Both the position numbers and the translations under genes were made by a program. Shown piece by piece: positions 32,437 to 40,187 of a stretch of 40,187 bases of DNA; position 1 is the stretch's first letter; every line of letters starts with the position of its first letter. The stretch is from NCBI GenBank assembly GCA_005772895.1, contig SXIH01000002.1, positions 1 through 40,187 on the forward strand, in the 5' to 3' direction. The notes beneath the pieces are model-generated. The model searched no databases, was not told the DNA's origin, and saw only the letters and a list, made by a program, of their open reading frames with translations. This DNA comes from Bacteroidota bacterium (GTDB taxonomy: Bacteria; Bacteroidota; Bacteroidia; 2-12-FULL-35-15).

Positions 32437-33585
32437 ATGACCCAGAACTTTAATTTTGATGATATTCGTCCGTATTACGACAATGAAGCACGCGATGTAA
32501 TGCGGAAATTGCAGTACGACCCTTTGTTTATGAAGCTGGTGAATCATCTTTGGCCAACAATGACTCAGGAAGAAGCATTTGCAAAAGCCGACAAAGTGAC
32601 CAGCAACATGGCTTTTCAACTCGAATTTATGCATCAGGCTATCCGGGTAATTGTTTCACGTTCTTCAACAGGACTAAGCTGTAGCGGATTTGAGAATGTT
32701 GACCCTAAACAAGCTTATTTATATATTGCCAACCACCGCGATATCTTATTGGATTCTGCAATTCTTCAGATTTTACTTGTAGAACATGGTTTTCAAACAA
32801 GTGAAATTACCTTCGGAAACAATTTAATGCAAGGCGACTTTATCACCGATTTTGGAAAACTGAACCGGATGTTTACGGTTTTACGCGAAGGAAATAGCCG
32901 CGAATTGTATGAAATCTCACAAAAATTATCTGCATATATCCGTCATACTATCATTGACAAAAATGTTTCCGTATGGATTGCACAACGAAACGGGCGGACG
33001 AAAGATGGAAACGACATGACTCAAACCGGTTTAATAAAAATGTTAAACATGAGTGGCGGAAAAAACTTTTCTGAAAGTATCCGAAATTTAAAAATTGTTC
33101 CATTGAGTATTTCTTATGAATACGAACCTTGTGACGATTTAAAAGTACAAGAACTTTATTTATCCTCTTTACATTCAAAATATGTAAAAGCACCCGGAGA
33201 AGATTTGAATAGCATTCTTACCGGAATAATACAACCAAAGGGCAGAATACACATGACTGTTGGAAAACCAATAGAAAGTGAATTGTCAGAGATAGAAAAA
33301 ATCGGGAACGAAAACGAAAAAATAAAAGCTCTGGTAAATATTATAGACGAACAATTGTATGCTAACTATAAATTATGGCCTGTAAACTATATTGCTAATG
33401 ATATTGCCAATGAATCAACAGAATTTAGCTCATACTATTCTGAAAAAGAAAAAGAGGATTTTATAAATTACATCAAACAAAAAATAAAAAAATTGACCGG
33501 AGACGAACAATCACTTTTTAATTTGTTTATTTCAATGTATTCAAACCCTGTAAAAACTAAGAAACTATCGGCAATAAGCCAGTAG
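32437..33585 (+). CDS. PlsB/PlsC-like glycerolipid acyltransferase
   Basis: This is a predicted membrane-associated acyltransferase using acyl-ACP or acyl-CoA. Motif I is NHRDILLD (His100 to Asp106), motif II-like segments are GNNLM and REGNSRELYE, motif III is VWIAQRNGRTKDGND, and motif IV is IVPLSISYE. The His-Asp spacing is five residues, or two if the first Asp is used, rather than the classic four (HX4D); this variant is what I recall in Bacteroidota '1-acyl-sn-glycerol-3-phosphate acyltransferase' proteins. At 382 residues it is longer than PlsC. It is divergent from the C45 gene and abuts the next gene. It may make membrane lipid or acylate a pigment. Confidence 0.78.
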   Translation: MTQNFNFDDIRPYYDNEARDVMRKLQYDPLFMKLVNHLWPTMTQEEAFAKADKVTSNMAFQLEFMHQAIRVIVSRSSTGLSCSGFENVDPKQAYLYIANHRDILLDSAILQILLVEHGFQTSEITFGNNLMQGDFITDFGKLNRMFTVLREGNSRELYEISQKLSAYIRHTIIDKNVSVWIAQRNGRTKDGNDMTQTGLIKMLNMSGGKNFSESIRNLKIVPLSISYEYEPCDDLKVQELYLSSLHSKYVKAPGEDLNSILTGIIQPKGRIHMTVGKPIESELSEIEKIGNENEKIKALVNIIDEQLYANYKLWPVNYIANDIANESTEFSSYYSEKEKEDFINYIKQKIKKLTGDEQSLFNLFISMYSNPVKTKKLSAISQ

Positions 33586-34260
33586 ATGAAAAATAATATT
33601 TTAATAATGAAAAAAACGACCCTACTCCTCTTAGTTTTTTCAAGCATTTTTTATTTAAATGCATTCTCACAAAAAATTTATACAAGTGCCGATGTGTTTA
33701 CCGAAAAAAAAATGGTTTGGTATGGCTTGGATTTTACCCATTGCAAATTTATCGGCCAGCCAACTATCCACGGAAATTTTTATAAAGCTCCGGATTACGT
33801 TGTAAAATATTTCTTTAGAGATTGGAATATGATTCCTTTAAAAGAAGGAGAAAAATACGATATAGGAAAAGCCTTTGATAAGGATTATATTTATTTTGAT
33901 ATTGATACCGTTTTAGCAAGAGGCCAGAGATATAAAAGTGATAGTCTGATTGCATTTTCAAACGCCTATACTTTAAACACAACCACTTTTCCCGATGTTA
34001 TAAAATCATATGGAGGAATTGCATCTGAAGGAATTGGAGTTGTTTATCTTGTAGAAAGCTACAATAGCATAAACGAACTTGCAACCTATTATTGTATTGT
34101 ATTTGATGTAGCCTCAAAAAAAATATTGTTACAAGAAAAAATTACCGGCCGCCCGCAAGGAGGAAGTGTTAAAACATATTGGGCAGGTGCTTTCCGAGAA
34201 GCATTAGAGAAAAATGTTAAAGTATATAAGAAGTGGAAAAAGGGAGCAATGGTTAAGTAG
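33586..34260 (+). CDS. Secreted protein of unknown function
   Basis: The ATG directly follows the stop of the acyltransferase gene (TAGATG); an alternative ATG at 33607 begins right at a signal peptide (MKKTTLLLLVFSSIFYLNAFSQ). The mature part of about 195 residues has a mixed alpha/beta look, with YCIVFDVASKKILLQEKITGRPQGGS and WAGAFREALEK at the end. That ending recalls the layout of the two PGKGD paralogues, but the motifs themselves are absent. I do not recognise a family. A bidirectional terminator lies downstream. Confidence 0.65.
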   Translation: MKNNILIMKKTTLLLLVFSSIFYLNAFSQKIYTSADVFTEKKMVWYGLDFTHCKFIGQPTIHGNFYKAPDYVVKYFFRDWNMIPLKEGEKYDIGKAFDKDYIYFDIDTVLARGQRYKSDSLIAFSNAYTLNTTTFPDVIKSYGGIASEGIGVVYLVESYNSINELATYYCIVFDVASKKILLQEKITGRPQGGSVKTYWAGAFREALEKNVKVYKKWKKGAMVK

Positions 34261-34328
34261 TTGGGAGTCGGGAGTTCGGAATTGGGAGTTGGGAGCAAAG
34301 TAGACAATAGACAATAGGCAATAGACAA
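34258..34328. repeat. Degenerate short tandem repeats downstream of the secreted protein gene
   Basis: A stretch of TTGGGAGT/TCGGGAG-like units (34260-34296) is followed by AGACAAT/AGGCAAT units (34302-34327). Both are low-complexity arrays common in Bacteroidota intergenic DNA. They begin at the stop codon of the upstream gene. Confidence 0.65.
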
Positions 34329-34330
34329 AT

Positions 34331-34367
34331 AAAAAAACGCTCCGTAATTAACGAAGCGTTTTTTTAT
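34331..34367. terminator. Bidirectional terminator between convergent genes
   Basis: AACGCTCCG and CGAAGCGTT pair with one mismatch around the loop TAATTAA. A-run and T-run flank the stem, so it can terminate on both strands. It lies between the 33586 gene (plus) and the T9SS cargo gene (minus). Confidence 0.85.
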
Positions 34368-34378
34368 TGTGGGGTATT

Positions 34379-35041
34379 TTATCTCACTATTGCAAATTTT
34401 CCATACGATACTTTTTCTCCTTCTACAGAAATTGAAAATGTGTACATACCCGGAGAAAGTGTTGAAACATTTATTTTGTTTTCAATTGAACTTATCTCCA
34501 TCGTATTTTTACCGGAAATATCATAAATGGATATTACCGCTTTTTTAGAAAAAGTATTTTCTAAATAAAATACATCATTACAAGGATTAGGATAAACAGA
34601 AGAAGATAAAACCGGAGCAGTTTCAGTAATTCCTGTTGGAATACAAAGTCCGGGAGGAAAAGATACAACCGGACAAAGGTTCATTGGTCCTGTATAATTA
34701 AGAATTGTAGCTCCGGCCTCATAATTTACTCCAAAAAACATGGTGTTTCCATGTGCATCAAATGTTCCGCCACTTTTAATATAAACCATTCCGTATGCTC
34801 CAGGACCAGCTTCATAAATTCCTCCTCCCTCAATGTGTATAAACCTCGTACAGCACATGGCACTATCCATTAAATGTCCACCGCCACAAACAATTCCAAA
34901 GTTATAAGGCGTTCCGGATGGACCAAGTACAACATTCCCACTTACGGTAAGGTCGTAAGAACCAGAACCGGATGAACACTGAGCATTAACGCAAGTAATT
35001 GCAATAAAAATAAGACTAAATAGAGTAATTATTTTCTTCAT
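34379..35041 (-). CDS. Secreted protein with type IX secretion sorting domain
   Basis: A signal peptide (MKKIITLFSLIFIAITCVNA) is followed by a Gly/Cys-rich region of about 120 residues with short repeating strands, suggesting a small parallel beta-helix. Residues 147-220 form a type A C-terminal sorting domain: VYPNPCNDVFYLE, ISIYDISGK, LSPGMYTFSISVEG and a final KFAIVR. The domain directs export through the type IX system and is removed at the surface. The gene is monocistronic, flanked by a terminator and a divergent promoter region. The cargo function is unknown; no catalytic motif is seen. Confidence 0.85.
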   Translation of the reverse strand: MKKIITLFSLIFIAITCVNAQCSSGSGSYDLTVSGNVVLGPSGTPYNFGIVCGGGHLMDSAMCCTRFIHIEGGGIYEAGPGAYGMVYIKSGGTFDAHGNTMFFGVNYEAGATILNYTGPMNLCPVVSFPPGLCIPTGITETAPVLSSSVYPNPCNDVFYLENTFSKKAVISIYDISGKNTMEISSIENKINVSTLSPGMYTFSISVEGEKVSYGKFAIVR

Positions 35042-35159
35042 GTTTTAGATTTTATAGTTTAATTTTATCAATACTATGAGTGTAATTTTGTTAAAATAGT
35101 TGCATGGATTATTGATAAACTATAATTCCATTTCAGACTAAAAAGGTCGTTTTTTTTCC

Positions 35160-35203
35160 TATTTTTACAGCTAGGCAGTAGAACCCTTCAACTGCACTAA
35201 GGG
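35160..35203 (+). promoter_or_regulatory. Weak -7 box and possible pseudoknot leader of paaZ
   Basis: TATTTTTA (35160-35167) is one base off TAnnTTTG. Directly after it, GCAGT (35175-35179) can pair with ACTGC (35191-35195), and CCCTT (35184-35188) with AAGGG (35199-35203). The pairings interleave, which is the H-type pseudoknot pattern. Stems are only five pairs. I do not recognise a known riboswitch class. The rest of the 195-base gap shows nothing clear. Confidence 0.3.
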
Positions 35204-35236
35204 CAATAAAAAATTAGAGTTTAATATTTATATTAT

Positions 35237-37282
35237 ATGAAGTTAGAAAATTACGCATCCGGGAAATGGGTTTCAGGTGATGGCGATGGCCAGGCATTAT
35301 TCAATGCAATTACAGGCGAACAAATTACAACTGCAAGCAGCAAAGGATTGGATTTTGCAGAAATGATGAATTATGCCCGCAAAGTGGGCGGACCGGCTTT
35401 ACGAAAATTAACTTTTCAGGAAAGAGGTTTAATGCTGAAGGCTTTGGCAATGCATCTTCAGTCAAAAAAAGAATCGTTTTATAAAGTGAGCTGGGCAACT
35501 GGCGCAACCCGTTCGGATAGTTGGGTGGATATAGAAGGAGGAATTGGAAATTTATTTACTTATGCTAGTTTACGCAGACAGTTTCCAAATGAAACATTTT
35601 GTTTGGATGGCGATACAGCAAAATTGAGCAAAAACGGAACTTTTATCGGTCACCACATTTGTGTTCCGAAAGAAGGCGTAGCAATTCATATTAATGCTTT
35701 TAACTTTCCCGTTTGGGGAATGCTAGAAAAAATTGCTGTGAATTTATTAGCAGGTGTTCCTGCAATTGTTAAACCTGCAACCGTTACTTCCTTTTTAACA
35801 GAAGCAGTAGTAAAAGAAATTGCAGCTTCCAAAATTTTACCTGAAGGGGCATTACAACTTATCTGCGGAAGTGCCAACGGAATTTTAGATCATATCGAAT
35901 CACAAGACATTGTTACGTTCACAGGTTCTGCAAGTACAGGAATGATGTTAAAAGCTCATCCACGACTAATTCAAGAAGCTGTTTCTTTTAACATGGAAGC
36001 CGATTCATTAAATTGCTGCGTGCTTGGCTCAGATGCTGTTCCCGGGACTCCAGAGTTTGACATATTTATTAAAGAAGTGCAACGTGAAATGACTACAAAG
36101 GCCGGACAAAAGTGTACAGCCATCCGTAGAATTATTGTTCCTGAAAAATTAGTTGAAGACGTTCAGATAGCATTAGGAAAAAGATTAGCAACTACAACTA
36201 TTGGTGATCCGAATGTGGAAGGTGTGCGAATGGGAGCTTTGGCAGGAAAATCGCAATTGAAAGAGGTTGCAGAAAAAGTAATGCAGTTAGCAAAAACTCA
36301 AGAAATAGTTTTTGGTGATATGGAGAAATTTGAAGTGACGGGTGCTGATAAAAGCAAAGGAGCATTTATGTCGCCCATCCTATTCTTAAATAAAGACCCT
36401 TTCAAATTTCAGGATTGCCATAATTTAGAAGCATTCGGACCTGTTAGTACTATTATGCCATACAAAACAATTGCTGATGCGATTGAATTAGCTAAAATGG
36501 GGAAAGGTTCATTAGTTTGTTCAATAATAACTGGAGATGATAAAATTGCAAAAGAGTTTGTTATCGGAGCAGCATGTATGCACGGAAGAATTTTAGTTTT
36601 AAACGCTGATTGTGCAAAAGAAAGTACCGGTCATGGTTCACCAATGCCATTATTAACACATGGTGGTCCGGGCCGTGCCGGTGGCGGGGAAGAAATGGGT
36701 GGAAAACGCGGTGTATTTCATTATTTACAACGCACAGCTATTCAAGGTTCACCAACCACTTTAACAAATATTACCAACAACTATCAGTATGGTGGAAAAT
36801 ATATTCAAAATGACATTCATCCTTTCAAGCGTTATTTCGAAGAGTTGGTTATTGGAGAAACATTGATTACAGCAAAACATAAAGTGACTTTAGAAAACAT
36901 AGAAGCATTTGCAGAATTGAGTGGCGATAAATTTTATGCTCACATGGATGCAAATTCACTGGAAGGAACAATTTTCACCGGAAGAGTTGCACACGGGTAT
37001 TATATTTTATCACGTGCTGCAGGTTTATTTGTGGATGCTCCCAAAGGTCCTGTTTTATTAAATTACGGAATTGATGAATGCAGATTTACAAAACCTGTTT
37101 ACCCCGGTGCAGAAATTGGCGTTCGCTTTACTTGCAAAGAAAAAATAGATCAGGAGAAAAAATCCGAAGAAGATATTGCAAAAGGAATTGTAAAATGGAT
37201 GGTGGATGTTTATGACGAAACAGGAGAAACAGTTGCCATTGCTACCATTTTAACGATGGTAAAAAAGAAAAACCAGGACTAA
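35237..37282 (+). CDS. paaZ: PaaZ bifunctional oxepin-CoA hydrolase/semialdehyde dehydrogenase
   Basis: PaaZ opens the oxepin-CoA ring and oxidises the resulting semialdehyde with NADP in aerobic phenylacetate breakdown. Residues 1-520 are an aldehyde dehydrogenase with the catalytic Cys293 in AGQKCTAIRR, the general base Glu254 in NMEADSLN, and HINAFNFPVWG. From about 530 to 681 a MaoC-like hotdog hydratase domain carries DKFYAHMD and GRVAHGYYILS (the Asp/His pair). At 681 residues the fusion is full length. No other paa gene (paaABCDE, G, H, J) is visible, apart from a distant PaaK-like ligase. A TPR sensor gene follows 12 bases later. Confidence 0.93.
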   Translation: MKLENYASGKWVSGDGDGQALFNAITGEQITTASSKGLDFAEMMNYARKVGGPALRKLTFQERGLMLKALAMHLQSKKESFYKVSWATGATRSDSWVDIEGGIGNLFTYASLRRQFPNETFCLDGDTAKLSKNGTFIGHHICVPKEGVAIHINAFNFPVWGMLEKIAVNLLAGVPAIVKPATVTSFLTEAVVKEIAASKILPEGALQLICGSANGILDHIESQDIVTFTGSASTGMMLKAHPRLIQEAVSFNMEADSLNCCVLGSDAVPGTPEFDIFIKEVQREMTTKAGQKCTAIRRIIVPEKLVEDVQIALGKRLATTTIGDPNVEGVRMGALAGKSQLKEVAEKVMQLAKTQEIVFGDMEKFEVTGADKSKGAFMSPILFLNKDPFKFQDCHNLEAFGPVSTIMPYKTIADAIELAKMGKGSLVCSIITGDDKIAKEFVIGAACMHGRILVLNADCAKESTGHGSPMPLLTHGGPGRAGGGEEMGGKRGVFHYLQRTAIQGSPTTLTNITNNYQYGGKYIQNDIHPFKRYFEELVIGETLITAKHKVTLENIEAFAELSGDKFYAHMDANSLEGTIFTGRVAHGYYILSRAAGLFVDAPKGPVLLNYGIDECRFTKPVYPGAEIGVRFTCKEKIDQEKKSEEDIAKGIVKWMVDVYDETGETVAIATILTMVKKKNQD

Positions 37283-37294
37283 CAATTTAAACAA

Positions 37295-38794
37295 TTGAAA
37301 TTTTATCTTTCATTTTTTTGTTCAGTAATATTGAGCATGCATTTGTTTGCTCAGGAATCTGCTATTATAGATTCGTTGAAAAAAGAAGTAGCAAAAGCAA
37401 AAACAGATTTGAAGTTGAGTTATGCTACTGATGTTCTTGCAAAAGAATACATGGACATTAATCCTGATTCAGGGATTGTTTATGCAAACAAATCATTAGC
37501 ATTAGCAAAAAAGATAAAAAGGTATGAATACCAAGTGGATGCACTTGTAACCTTAGGAATAATTTATCGTGAGCGAGGCGAATTTGACACTTCACTTGAC
37601 AAACTTCATACTGCATTAAAAATTGCGGAAGAGAATAAACTACATTCCCATTATTTTGAACGAGTATACACTTCTTTAAACTTAGCCTACACCGAACAGG
37701 GTAATTACACCGTAGGAATAGAATATGGTTTCAAAGCTCTGAAAGAAATTGAAAAAAACGGTGATACGCTTGCTATGGCATTAGCAAATAACAACATCGC
37801 CAACACTTATTTCAATATCAAGCAATACAGAAAAGCAATGAAGCACTATTCTATTGCATTGGACTATGCGATTGCAATCAAACATGTATACGGTCAAAGT
37901 TTACTGATTGGAAATATGGGAAGTGTTTATTATGAATTGGAGAAACTGGATAGTGCTAAATTGTGTTTTGACAAATGTCTTATTCTTGCCAAAGAAGTGG
38001 AAGATATCACCGGAGAAGCTAATGCTTACACAAATTTAGGTAGCTACTATCAAAAGAAGAAAGACAATAAAACTGCTATTGAGTATTTTTCAAAAGCTGA
38101 AAAGATATTTAATGAAATGAAAATGCAACCAAATTTAGGTGATTCATACTATAATTTAGCAACTTCATATCTAGAGCTGAAAGATTATAAAAAGTCAGAA
38201 ACGTATGCAAAACAAGCACTGGAAATTGCAAATAAAATTGAAAGTTATCCGCATAAAGAATCAGCTCACTTAGCATTGAAAAATGTTTACGAGAAAATGA
38301 ACAATACTGACAAAGCATATTATCACTACAAAGAATACATTGCATCCCGCGATTCAATTTTTAACGAAGAAAACAAAAAAGAACAATTTAAAGCCGAATT
38401 AGTATATGAATACGATAAGAAAAAATATGCCGATTCATTAGATCAGGCTATGTCTTCAAAAATTCAACAACAAGAATTGGAAATTGCTGTTGAAAAAACA
38501 AAAAAGCAAAAACTCTTTACATATATAGCAGTTGGAATATCTTGCTTACTGCTAATCGTAGCACTTTACATTTTTAAAAACTATAAAGACAAACAAAAAG
38601 CGAATAAAATAATTTCGGAGCAAAAACATCAGGTTGAAATTCAAAAAGAAGAAATCGAGCTTCAAAAAATTATTCTCGAAACAAAAAATAAAGCTGTTAC
38701 TGATTCTATCTATTATGCCAGCCGAATTCAAAAATCCCTACTCCCTACTGAAAAATACATAGAACGCAACATTAACAAATTAAAAAAGGGTTAA
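37295..38794 (+). CDS. TPR sensor protein with TM and coiled coil, lacking a SpoIIE domain
   Basis: A TTG start at 37295 gives the signal peptide MKFYLSFFCSVILSMHLFAQ; no ATG could do so. About eight TPR units follow (such as NNIANTYFNIKQYRKAMKHY and NLGSYYQKKKDNKTAIEYF), then a coiled coil, one membrane helix (LFTYIAVGISCLLLIVALYIF), a second coiled coil, and DSIYYASRIQKSLLPTEKYIER plus eight residues to the stop. The YAxRIQ linker that normally precedes a SpoIIE phosphatase is present, but the phosphatase is absent. Its TAA overlaps the next ATG by one base (TAATG). It is a close architectural twin of the 12005 and 38794 products. Confidence 0.85.
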   Translation: MKFYLSFFCSVILSMHLFAQESAIIDSLKKEVAKAKTDLKLSYATDVLAKEYMDINPDSGIVYANKSLALAKKIKRYEYQVDALVTLGIIYRERGEFDTSLDKLHTALKIAEENKLHSHYFERVYTSLNLAYTEQGNYTVGIEYGFKALKEIEKNGDTLAMALANNNIANTYFNIKQYRKAMKHYSIALDYAIAIKHVYGQSLLIGNMGSVYYELEKLDSAKLCFDKCLILAKEVEDITGEANAYTNLGSYYQKKKDNKTAIEYFSKAEKIFNEMKMQPNLGDSYYNLATSYLELKDYKKSETYAKQALEIANKIESYPHKESAHLALKNVYEKMNNTDKAYYHYKEYIASRDSIFNEENKKEQFKAELVYEYDKKKYADSLDQAMSSKIQQQELEIAVEKTKKQKLFTYIAVGISCLLLIVALYIFKNYKDKQKANKIISEQKHQVEIQKEEIELQKIILETKNKAVTDSIYYASRIQKSLLPTEKYIERNINKLKKG

Positions 38795-40187
38795 TGAAAA
38801 AGAATTTTATTATTTTTCTGCTAATGTTCTTTGTTCATTCTGGTAATGCTCAAAACACTGCAATCATTGATTCTCTCTTACTATTAACAAAAACCGCAAA
38901 AGAAGATACTTCCAAAGCTAATTTGTACATGTCGTTATGCAAGGAATATTATCAATCCAATTATGATTTATCACTCATGTATTGCCAGCAAGCTTTAGCG
39001 CTGTCAAAAAAATTAAATTACTCATCCGGTCAAGCAGATGCTGCAAAGATGATGGGCAATATCACAAGTGATGTTGGAAAGTTTGAAGAAGCTTTAAAAT
39101 ATTATGAAACTAGTTTTGAATTGTATACAGAGTTGAAAGATTCTTCCAATATGGGTTATGTTTTGAACAATGTGGCAATTACTCATTCCGATATGGGTGA
39201 ATACACTCAAGCAATAAAAATATATCTCAAAGGTTTGGATATTGCAGAAAAAATCAACGATAAAAGAGTGCTTGGCAAACTATATAACAACATGGGCTTG
39301 GTTTATTTTTATCAAAAAGATTATAAAAACGCATTGCAAAAATTTAAAAAATCATTTTCATATAGAAACGACATAAAAGATCTGGAAGGCTTAGCTACAA
39401 ATTATAATAATTTCGGGATTGTATATGAAGCAAAAAATCAATTGGACAGTGCACTTTTCAATTATTACAAAGCTTATGAATTGGCCGAACAAACTAAAAA
39501 TCTTGCAAAAAAAGCAGCTTACCTTGATAATATAGGAAATGCCTATCAAAAAAAGGGGCAATTGGATTTGGCCATTCAATTTAATACAAAAGCATTAGCA
39601 ATACGCGAACAAATTGGCGATAGAATGGGAATTGCCGTATCTAGCATTAACGTTGCAGCAAACCTATTGATTGAAAAAAAATACAAAGAAGCTGAAAAAT
39701 TATTTTTGAGAGCTATTGATATTACAAAAGAGATTGGAGCAAAAAACACAGAAAAAGAAGCATACAATTCTATATCGGAATTATATTTTGCCTCAAAAGA
39801 TTTTGAAAAAGCATATCATTTTTATAAAAAATTTACAGAGTTAAAAGATTCTATACTTAATCAATCTACCACAAAGCAAGTTGCTGAAATGGAAAGTAAA
39901 TATGATAATGAAAAGAAACAGCGGGAAATTGAAGTATTAACCGAAAAAAATAAAGTTCAGGAGTTATCAGCAAACCGGCAGAATATTATCACCTGGTCGA
40001 TTGGCGGAATATCCTTTTTAATAATCTTATTTGCTCTTTTAATGTGGAACCGTTTTTTAATTACTAAAAAACAAAAAAAGATTATAGAAGAGCAAAAAAT
40101 TGTGGTAGATCAAAAACAAAAAGAAGTCTTGGATTCCTTTTATTATGCAAGCAGAATACAAAAATCACTACTCCCTACAGATAAATA
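38794..40187 (+). CDS. TPR sensor protein, runs off the right edge (partial)
   Basis: ATG 38794 overlaps the previous stop. The frame is open for 464 codons to the window edge. A signal peptide (MKKNFIIFLLMFFVHSGNAQ) precedes TPR units (such as NNVAITHSDMGEYTQAIKIY, NNMGLVYFYQKDYKNALQKF and DNIGNAYQKKGQLDLAIQF), a coiled coil, a membrane helix (ITWSIGGISFLIILFALLMW) and a second coiled coil. The last visible residues are DSFYYASRIQKSLLPTDK, the same signature as its two relatives. Whether it stops soon after or continues into a SpoIIE domain cannot be seen. It is co-transcribed with the 37295 gene and probably arose by duplication. Confidence 0.85.
   Translation, partial: MKKNFIIFLLMFFVHSGNAQNTAIIDSLLLLTKTAKEDTSKANLYMSLCKEYYQSNYDLSLMYCQQALALSKKLNYSSGQADAAKMMGNITSDVGKFEEALKYYETSFELYTELKDSSNMGYVLNNVAITHSDMGEYTQAIKIYLKGLDIAEKINDKRVLGKLYNNMGLVYFYQKDYKNALQKFKKSFSYRNDIKDLEGLATNYNNFGIVYEAKNQLDSALFNYYKAYELAEQTKNLAKKAAYLDNIGNAYQKKGQLDLAIQFNTKALAIREQIGDRMGIAVSSINVAANLLIEKKYKEAEKLFLRAIDITKEIGAKNTEKEAYNSISELYFASKDFEKAYHFYKKFTELKDSILNQSTTKQVAEMESKYDNEKKQREIEVLTEKNKVQELSANRQNIITWSIGGISFLIILFALLMWNRFLITKKQKKIIEEQKIVVDQKQKEVLDSFYYASRIQKSLLPTDK

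Noticed and set aside
33586..34260. Third member of the PGKGD secreted family
   Set aside because: Only the general size and the GG-containing end resemble the pair at 27540 and 28235; the diagnostic motifs are missing.
34258..34328. CRISPR-like array
   Set aside because: The units are short, degenerate and contiguous, without regular spacers, and no cas genes are present.

Overview
The window is AT-rich and about 90% coding, with short intergenic gaps and no rRNA, tRNA or CRISPR that I can see. It looks like a chromosome segment from Bacteroidota, probably class Bacteroidia. The reasons are a type IX secretion C-terminal sorting domain, -7 promoter boxes of the TAnnTTTG type, very weak Shine-Dalgarno sequences, many secreted proteins of the 'MKK..LL..AQ' type, a PorV-like outer-membrane protein, and TPR sensor proteins of a style typical of the phylum.

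Layout. (1) 1-140: the right end of an IS3-family insertion sequence. It holds the last codons of its transposase and its terminal repeat, and it abuts the 3' end of rhlE, to which it supplies the stop codon and apparently the terminator. (2) 128-6962, minus strand: rhlE, then a compact run hpt, adk (with a 120-residue histone-H1-like Lys/Ala/Val tail), obg, PAP2 phosphatase, crcB and an alkaline-phosphatase-superfamily enzyme. (3) 7084-12000, plus strand: a tight five-gene run of purE, a PorV/FadL-like outer-membrane protein, a helix-hairpin-helix plus beta-barrel protein, a STAS-like protein and a HisKA_2 histidine kinase. (4) 12005-13384, minus: a TPR sensor protein that stops just after the linker that normally leads into a SpoIIE phosphatase. 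(5) 13529-15228, plus: a LYS1-like dehydrogenase and a DUF4348-like protein. (6) 15233-22109: an ABC-2 exporter pair, a putative flavin-dependent halogenase-like enzyme and two CrtI-type FAD oxidoreductases. (7) 22106-28855, minus: two paralogous outer-membrane proteins, an M48 metalloprotease, a secreted protein of unknown function and two paralogous small secreted proteins. (8) 28852-33585: a PaaK-like CoA ligase, holo-ACP synthase, a C45-type Ntn hydrolase and a PlsB/PlsC-like acyltransferase. (9) 33586-35041: a secreted protein and a T9SS cargo. (10) 35237-40187, plus: a paaZ fusion followed by two more TPR sensor proteins, the last running off the right edge.

Two themes stand out. Regions 6 and 8 together contain the accessory enzymes usually seen around flexirubin/aryl-polyene-type pigment loci (halogenase-like, desaturase-like, CoA ligase, phosphopantetheinyl transferase, C45 hydrolase, lipid-type acyltransferase, ABC exporter), but no ketosynthase or carrier protein lies inside the window. 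Second, three TPR-TM-coiled-coil proteins share a C-terminal signature, YAxRIQxSLLPxxKYIER. In the two that are complete, the protein ends within about 20 residues of it and lacks the phosphatase domain. One sits tail-to-tail with a STAS-like/histidine kinase pair. They may be a phosphatase-less signalling class. Three families of short palindromic repeats are scattered through the window, one of them apparently in-frame inside the kinase gene.
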